Shown here one piece after another: positions 59,449 through 64,000 of a stretch of 64,000 bases of DNA. The translations under genes and the position numbers were made by a program. Numbering within the stretch: the first letter of the stretch is position 1; each line of letters begins with the position of its first letter. This stretch comes from Acidobacteriota bacterium (GTDB taxonomy: Bacteria > Acidobacteriota > Terriglobia > Terriglobales > Acidobacteriaceae). The stretch is taken from NCBI GenBank assembly GCA_003225005.1, contig QIAN01000306.1:43529-107528 (forward strand), read 5' to 3'. The notes beneath the pieces are model-generated. The model was given only the letters and a program-made list of their open reading frames with translations. It was not told the origin of the DNA and made no database searches.

Positions 59449-61221
59449 ATGGACATCTCCTACCACGATGTTCTTCTGGTCGGCGGGGGTGGCGCCGGCC
59501 TTCGAGCCGCCATTGCCGTGGCCGAGACCAATCCCAATCTCAGCGCGGCCGTGGTATCCAAGGTTTACCCGATGCGCAGCCACACGGTTTCTGCCGAAGG
59601 CGGGGCGGCGGGGGTAATCAGACCGGGGGACACGCTGGATGATCACGCCTACGACACCATCTCCGGCGGCGATTGGCTCTGCGACCAGGATGCCGTTGAG
59701 ATTTTCGTAAAAGAGGCGCCGGAAGAGCTGCTGCGACTCGAGCACTGGGGCTGCCCCTGGAGCAGAGATTCGGATGGCCGCGTCGCGGTCCGGGCGTTCG
59801 GCGGTATGAAGAACATGCGCACTTGGTTTGCGGCCGATAAGACCGGGTTCCACCTCCTGCATACCCTGTTTCAGACCACATTCAAATACAAGTCCGTCAC
59901 CCGCTACGACGAATGGTTCGTAACCAGGCTTCTGGTAGACGAGGGCCGGGTGCAGGGTGTGGTTGCCTTGCAACTGATGTCCGGCAGAATCCAGGCCATC
60001 ACGGCGAAAAGCGTAATTCTGTGCACTGGAGGGTGCGGGCGTGTTTTCCCCTTCACTACAAACGCCAGCATCAAGACGGGCGATGGCATGGCGCTGGCCT
60101 TCCAGGCGGGCGTTCCGTTGAAAGACATGGAGTTCGTGCAGTACCACCCCACCGGCCTGCCGTTCACGGGCATTCTCATCACGGAAGCGGCGCGCTCCGA
60201 GGGCGGATATCTGATCAACAAGGATGGATACCGCTACCTGCAGGATTACAACCTCGGCACTCCGACGCCCCAGCCGGTCCTGCGCAACATGGAACTCGGA
60301 CCCCGCGATCGTCTCTCCCAAGCTTTTGTGAAAGAGGTGGAGAAGGGCCGCACCACAGACACTCCGTATGGCCCCGTCGTCCATCTCGATCTTCGCCGCC
60401 TTGGCGAAAAGGTGATCAACACCCGGCTGCCGTTTGTGCGCGAACTGTGCCTGAAGTACGAGAACATCGATCCCATTAAGGAATTGATCCCGGTGCGGCC
60501 GGTAATCCATTACATGATGGGCGGCGTACACACAGACAACGATGGAGCCACCCCGCTGGCTGGCCTGTACGCCGCGGGAGAGGTGGCCTGCGTCAGCATT
60601 AACGGCGCCAACCGCCTTGGCTCCAACTCCCTGCCCGAGCTTCTAGTCTTTGGCGCCCGCGCCGGCAAAGCCGCAGCCCTGGCAGCCATGGAACAGAAGC
60701 CTCCTAGCGAACGCGTCGTCTCGCAAGCCCTGGACGAAAAGCTCCGCCTGGAACAGCAGTTTCTGCGCAAGACCGGAGGCCGCGAGCGCATCGCCACGAT
60801 CAGGTCGGAAATGCACAAAGCGATGGAAAACGGCGCTGGTATCTACCGTAATCAAACGTCGCTGCAGAAGGCAGCAGACAAGCTCCGCGAACTTCGAGAG
60901 CGATTCAGGGAAGTCAGTCTGGACGACCACAGCCTCACCTTCAACACCGAGTTACTGGCAGCACTGGAGCAATCCTTTATGCTCGATGTGGGCTCTGCCA
61001 TCGTGGAATCCGCGCTGCATCGCGTCGAGTCCCGCGGGGCACACCAGCGCACGGATTTTCCCGCTCGCGATGACCGGAATTTTCTGGCTCATACTCTGAT
61101 TTTCAACAACTCAGACGGCAGCACCCGGGTGAAACCAGCGCCCGTGGTCATCACTCGCTGGCCGCCCGCGGAACGCGTTTATGGAGTGCAGTCCGAGGTG
61201 AAACAGACCGCTGCGAGGTAG
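59449..61221 (+). CDS. frdA: Fumarate reductase flavoprotein subunit
   Basis: Catalytic FAD subunit of quinol:fumarate reductase (or reversible succinate dehydrogenase), on the cytoplasmic face of the membrane. The 590-residue protein (E. coli FrdA is 602) has the dinucleotide motif [16 protein letters not shown] at the N-terminus. The covalent-FAD histidine is at about residue 44 in [10 protein letters not shown], and substrate-site segments are QYHPTGLP (about 232) and [22 protein letters not shown] 59449 (MDISYHD) is chosen over an open upstream frame. frdB follows after 3 bp. The four-gene layout with two small anchors supports Frd rather than Sdh. Confidence 0.92.
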   Translation: MDISYHDVLLVGGGGAGLRAAIAVAETNPNLSAAVVSKVYPMRSHTVSAEGGAAGVIRPGDTLDDHAYDTISGGDWLCDQDAVEIFVKEAPEELLRLEHWGCPWSRDSDGRVAVRAFGGMKNMRTWFAADKTGFHLLHTLFQTTFKYKSVTRYDEWFVTRLLVDEGRVQGVVALQLMSGRIQAITAKSVILCTGGCGRVFPFTTNASIKTGDGMALAFQAGVPLKDMEFVQYHPTGLPFTGILITEAARSEGGYLINKDGYRYLQDYNLGTPTPQPVLRNMELGPRDRLSQAFVKEVEKGRTTDTPYGPVVHLDLRRLGEKVINTRLPFVRELCLKYENIDPIKELIPVRPVIHYMMGGVHTDNDGATPLAGLYAAGEVACVSINGANRLGSNSLPELLVFGARAGKAAALAAMEQKPPSERVVSQALDEKLRLEQQFLRKTGGRERIATIRSEMHKAMENGAGIYRNQTSLQKAADKLRELRERFREVSLDDHSLTFNTELLAALEQSFMLDVGSAIVESALHRVESRGAHQRTDFPARDDRNFLAHTLIFNNSDGSTRVKPAPVVITRWPPAERVYGVQSEVKQTAAR

Positions 61222-61224
61222 GAC

Positions 61225-61974
61225 ATGGCTGAAACCATCAGCTTGGAAGTTTTCCGCTATTCGCCGGAACGTGACGCCGAACCGAGCTTTCAGCGCTACG
61301 ACGTGCCCCTGCGCAAGGACTGGGTGGTGCTCGACGCCTTGAATTACATCAAGGACAAGGTGGATGGCTCACTCACCTTCCGTTGGTCCTGCCGCATGGG
61401 GATTTGTGGAAGCTGCGGCATGATGGTGAACGGTGAGCCCAAGCTGACCTGCGCCACCTTCCTTTCCAACTACGCTCGGGAACAGGGCCCCCTGCGGGTG
61501 CAGCCGCTGCGCTACTTTCCCGTCATCCGAGACCTTGTCGTCGAAATCACCGACTTCATGACCAAGCTGCAAAGCGTCAAGCCCTGGCTTATCCGCGGCA
61601 AGGAAAAGCCAATTTCCGAGGGCGAATACCTCCAGACCCCTGAACAACTCGATCGCTACAAGCAGTTCAGCATGTGCATCAATTGCGTGCTGTGCTACTC
61701 CGCCTGTCCGGTGTACGGTCTAGATCCTGTGTTTATCGGTCCCGCGGCTATTGCCTTGGCCCAGCGCTACAACATGGATTCCCGTGATGAGGGCGCACAC
61801 GAGCGCATGGACATTCTGGCCCAGCACGAGGGCATTTGGGGGTGCACCTTCGTAGGAGAGTGCACCAAGGTTTGTCCCAAACACGTGGACCCCGCCGGCG
61901 CCATTCAGCAGTACAAGCTGACGGCAACTATCGAGCGATTCAAGTCCTTCCTCATGCCCCGAGGTGCTAAATGA
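61225..61974 (+). CDS. frdB: Fumarate reductase iron-sulfur subunit
   Basis: Electron-transfer subunit that passes electrons between the quinol site and FAD. The 249-residue protein has the [2Fe-2S] motif [10 protein letters not shown] at about 57 with a later Cys in LTCATF. The [4Fe-4S] set is [15 protein letters not shown] at about 150, and the [3Fe-4S] set is in [13 protein letters not shown] near 215. The end overlaps frdC by 4 bp (ATGA). The size is as in E. coli FrdB (244). Confidence 0.94.
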   Translation: MAETISLEVFRYSPERDAEPSFQRYDVPLRKDWVVLDALNYIKDKVDGSLTFRWSCRMGICGSCGMMVNGEPKLTCATFLSNYAREQGPLRVQPLRYFPVIRDLVVEITDFMTKLQSVKPWLIRGKEKPISEGEYLQTPEQLDRYKQFSMCINCVLCYSACPVYGLDPVFIGPAAIALAQRYNMDSRDEGAHERMDILAQHEGIWGCTFVGECTKVCPKHVDPAGAIQQYKLTATIERFKSFLMPRGAK

Positions 61975-62396
61975 CCGAGACACGACAGCCCGCCAGATAC
62001 ACTGAGTACCACCCACGCTGGTATCGCTCCCGAGTCTCCACCTGGTGGTGGCTGGCCCAATGGCCGTACCTGAAATTCATTTTGCGGGAGATCAGCAGTG
62101 TTTTCGTCGCGTGGTTCGTGGTGGTGCTCTTGCTCCAGATTCGCGCGCTGTCGCGCGGATCTGAGGCGTATGCCGCGTTTGAGCGGTGGCTGCAAAATCC
62201 GCTGATCGTGCTGTTGAATATGATCACGCTGTTCTTTGTTGTATTTCATGCCGTAACCTGGTTCAACGTGGCGCCCCGGGCGATGGCCATTCGCTTTCGC
62301 GGCAAGCGTGTGCCGGACTTTTGGATTGTGGGCGCAAATTATGCCGCCTGGGCGGCAGTCTCACTGGTTCTAGCCTGGTTTCTCGTGAGGTCGTAA
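61971..62396 (+). CDS. frdC: Fumarate reductase membrane anchor, subunit C
   Basis: A 141-residue inner-membrane anchor with three TM helices. [20 protein letters not shown] carries a Glu at the position corresponding to E. coli FrdC Glu29 (LREG), used for quinol proton transfer. [20 protein letters not shown] and [11 protein letters not shown] are close to the FrdC segment LNLITL/TWFELAPKA. The ATG overlaps the frdB stop, and frdD follows immediately. Confidence 0.9.
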   Translation: MTETRQPARYTEYHPRWYRSRVSTWWWLAQWPYLKFILREISSVFVAWFVVVLLLQIRALSRGSEAYAAFERWLQNPLIVLLNMITLFFVVFHAVTWFNVAPRAMAIRFRGKRVPDFWIVGANYAAWAAVSLVLAWFLVRS

Positions 62397-62750
62397 GTGG
62401 CGAAGCAATCGAATGAGCCGGTTCTGTGGGCGCTGTTCAGCGCTGGCGGTGTCTTTGCGGCCTTCGTGATACCGGTGCACCTTTTTCTCATCGGCCTGGC
62501 CTTTCCCCTGGGATGGATCCCTGCTCCTGGTTATGAATACTTGCATGCCTTGGTCCGGTTGCCGCTTGCCAGGCTTTATGTGTTTGCCCTGTGTTCCCTG
62601 GCGCTATTTCACTGGGCGCACCGCTTCCGTTACACGCTGTACGATGGCCTACAGATCAAGCACTTGAATGAATTGATCTTCTTTTGTTGCTACGGTGGAG
62701 CCATTCTCGGAACGGTATGGGCTGGCTATCTGCTGTGGAATTTCAGGTAG
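62397..62750 (+). CDS. frdD: Fumarate reductase membrane anchor, subunit D
   Basis: A 117-residue anchor with three TM helices, beginning at GTG 62397 directly after the frdC stop. SNEPVLWALFSAGGVFAAFV matches the FrdD N-terminus (DEPVFWGLFGAGG), and RLYVFALCSLALFHWAHRFRY resembles the second helix with its conserved His-Arg. With FrdC it holds the quinone sites. The complex allows anaerobic fumarate respiration or reversal of succinate oxidation. Confidence 0.9.
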   Translation: MAKQSNEPVLWALFSAGGVFAAFVIPVHLFLIGLAFPLGWIPAPGYEYLHALVRLPLARLYVFALCSLALFHWAHRFRYTLYDGLQIKHLNELIFFCCYGGAILGTVWAGYLLWNFR

Positions 62751-62821
62751 GAGTGTTCGCTACGCCAGACTGCCTGTGACTACTCTTTCACATTCCCGAA
62801 TTTCTATCCCTTGGCTTAATC

Positions 62822-63832
62822 GTGAGACCCTATGGAGGCGTCAAAGCCGAACCACCGGATGTGAAGGCCGAGGAGGATCTCCCACGTAGATTCATGTTCG
62901 GTTGTCTGCAGAAAGGCTCATTCGGGAGAACCGAGAGCGGCTGGGCGGCTTCCTACCGACATCCCACCCCTGAGACCCGTGCGGAGGTCGCCTACAACGG
63001 CATGCTGGAAGTCAACTTTTCCTGGCGAGGGGAGAACTGGATGGCCATCGCGCCAGGGCAGACATTTACGGACGTCCATCTCTGTATCTATCCAGCAAGC
63101 CTGGATGAGGCAATGAAGGAGCGCCTCGAAGAGCGCTACAACTTGGCCTACCGCATCCTGAACGAAAAGATCGGGCGTGATTGCTATTTCCCCGACGGGC
63201 CGCCACGATGCATCGTATGTCCGATTCGCGTTAGCAGCCTAGGCACTGCCCGCAAAGCGCTCCAGGCAATGGAGCAGGACCAAGCCATCGTTGCGCCTCT
63301 CTTTGCCTCTGCAGTCATGGGCTTGTCCGTAATCGACTACAACCTTCAGCTGGCACCTTCTTATGTCCTCGATCCGCTCTTTGCAATCCTGGGGCCGCTG
63401 TCGACCGCAGAGCTACTACCTGCTGGGGAGGCAGAAAGGTATAGATCGGAGGACGGCACCGAGGTCCTTCGCGTACGCAGGAGGCAATATTTCGCTGCTT
63501 TCCAAACTTTCTTCTGCGATTTGGAGCGGGTAGCGCAATGGCTTCGCTCGTTCCAGTTGGTTGACAATGCGCCGGACGGGTTTCGCGATGAGGAACAGCT
63601 GGACTCCATCGAGCGCCGGGGTTTTGTCTGCCAGGGGCCGGAGTTGGCAGGCGTCAACATCGAATATCGGGAGAACAAAATCCGCCAAATAGCCTTCAGC
63701 ATTCAGTTCGATCCCTCAAAGCTGGTTTCCCTGACAGACTCCGATGCCAAGATCGACGAGATGATTCAGGCCGTCCAGCATAGGTCACTAGCGCTGCGGG
63801 ACGAAGTAGAGTCAGAGCTCAGGGAAGATTAG
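62822..63832 (+). CDS. Protein of unknown function, 336 residues
   Basis: A soluble protein without signal peptide or TM helix. Segments include RFMFGCLQKGSFGRTESGW, MLEVNFSWRGENWMAIAPGQ, a Cys pair in CIVCPIRVSSLGTARKALQ, a helical region (YFAAFQTFFCDLERVAQWL) and a charged C-terminus. Alternating strand and helix patterns suggest a two-domain fold. GTG 62822 is the first start, but ATG 62894 is possible. It lies 71 bp after frdD on the same strand; a functional link is not indicated. The family is unrecognised. Confidence 0.5.
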   Translation: MRPYGGVKAEPPDVKAEEDLPRRFMFGCLQKGSFGRTESGWAASYRHPTPETRAEVAYNGMLEVNFSWRGENWMAIAPGQTFTDVHLCIYPASLDEAMKERLEERYNLAYRILNEKIGRDCYFPDGPPRCIVCPIRVSSLGTARKALQAMEQDQAIVAPLFASAVMGLSVIDYNLQLAPSYVLDPLFAILGPLSTAELLPAGEAERYRSEDGTEVLRVRRRQYFAAFQTFFCDLERVAQWLRSFQLVDNAPDGFRDEEQLDSIERRGFVCQGPELAGVNIEYRENKIRQIAFSIQFDPSKLVSLTDSDAKIDEMIQAVQHRSLALRDEVESELRED

Positions 63833-63904
63833 CCCGCGAGACGATACGCAGCCTACTTGTCTAGATTCTTGAACCTGAGGTCTGAGAATTTATCTCTCAG
63901 AGTT

Positions 63905-64000
63905 TCAAGCGGCAAGTAGATCGATGACCTGTTGAATCGAAGCGTCGGCTTTTTCATAAGCGGCTTGAAATTTGCTGGTGGGGGTGTGGAGTTGTGTGGG
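63905..64000 (-). CDS. C-terminal end of an unidentified gene, cut by the window edge
   Basis: On the minus strand 31 codons run in from the window edge (TSKFQAAYEKADASIQQVID and on) to a TGA at 63905-63907. The amphipathic helical sequence has coding character, but no family can be named from this length. A small hairpin CTGAGA/TCTCAG lies at 63882-63900, just downstream of its stop. Confidence 0.35.
   Translation of the reverse strand, partial: PTQLHTPTSKFQAAYEKADASIQQVIDLLAA

Overview
The window looks like a chromosome segment from an Acidobacteriota species (class Terriglobia, Koribacter/Sulfotelmatobacter-like). That placement is inferred from the gene mix and was not searched: a large Oar-type TonB-dependent receptor with a carboxypeptidase-regulatory N-terminus, a GWxTD protein, FecR/DUF6600 and DUF4097 proteins, a B12-dependent mutase without its cobalamin domain, and high-GC genes that often start with TTG or GTG.

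Layout. 1-8.5 kb: housekeeping genes (end of a hexapeptide-repeat carbonic anhydrase-like gene, hisS, aspS, mutL, an AlkZ-like gene, cmk). 8.5-12.4 kb, minus strand: an ECF sigma factor, its likely zinc-finger anti-sigma factor, a B-box membrane protein and a DUF4097 protein, all overlapping. 12.8-16.8 kb: a FecR/DUF6600 protein with a 22-residue repeat, then glgC. 16,939-19,204: a complete 2,266-bp IS1-family element with 16-bp terminal inverted repeats, an 8-bp target duplication (AACCACTG) and four passenger genes. 19.4-25.3 kb: a methyltransferase, methylmalonyl-CoA mutase large subunit, a serine beta-lactamase-like hydrolase and small proteins. 25.5-42.4 kb: a dcw cluster murE-murF-mraY-murD-ftsW-murG-murC, interrupted by a CocE-like hydrolase and a small protein, then ftsQ-ftsA-ftsZ and a secreted transpeptidase-domain protein. 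44.2-56.5 kb: an ABC ATPase plus membrane-fusion adaptor without a permease, then envelope genes (GWxTD, beta-barrel, TonB-dependent receptor, TPR, PilZ). 56.8-59.2 kb: tRNA-Lys(CTT), a tyrosine integrase and a stretch of broken genes (deaminase, kinase fragments, IS1182-like remnant). 59.4-62.8 kb: frdABCD, a four-subunit quinol:fumarate reductase, followed by an unrecognised gene.

Two things stand out. The first is the IS1-family element, whose transposase is translationally coupled to a coiled-coil protein, an unknown protein and a ribbon-helix-helix protein. The second is a set of six intergenic elements, made of degenerate 7-bp units of the form NNTGANN and mostly arranged as inverted arms, that fill gaps between essential genes (before hisS, after mutL, beside the IS element, mraY/murD, ftsW/murG, ftsA/ftsZ).

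The cell-wall and division genes act together: MurC-F and MurG with MraY make lipid II, and FtsW, FtsQ, FtsA and FtsZ build the septum. The extracytoplasmic sigma operon and the 44-56 kb cluster suggest envelope-stress sensing and outer-membrane uptake or efflux. All calls come from reading the sequence; no database search was run.
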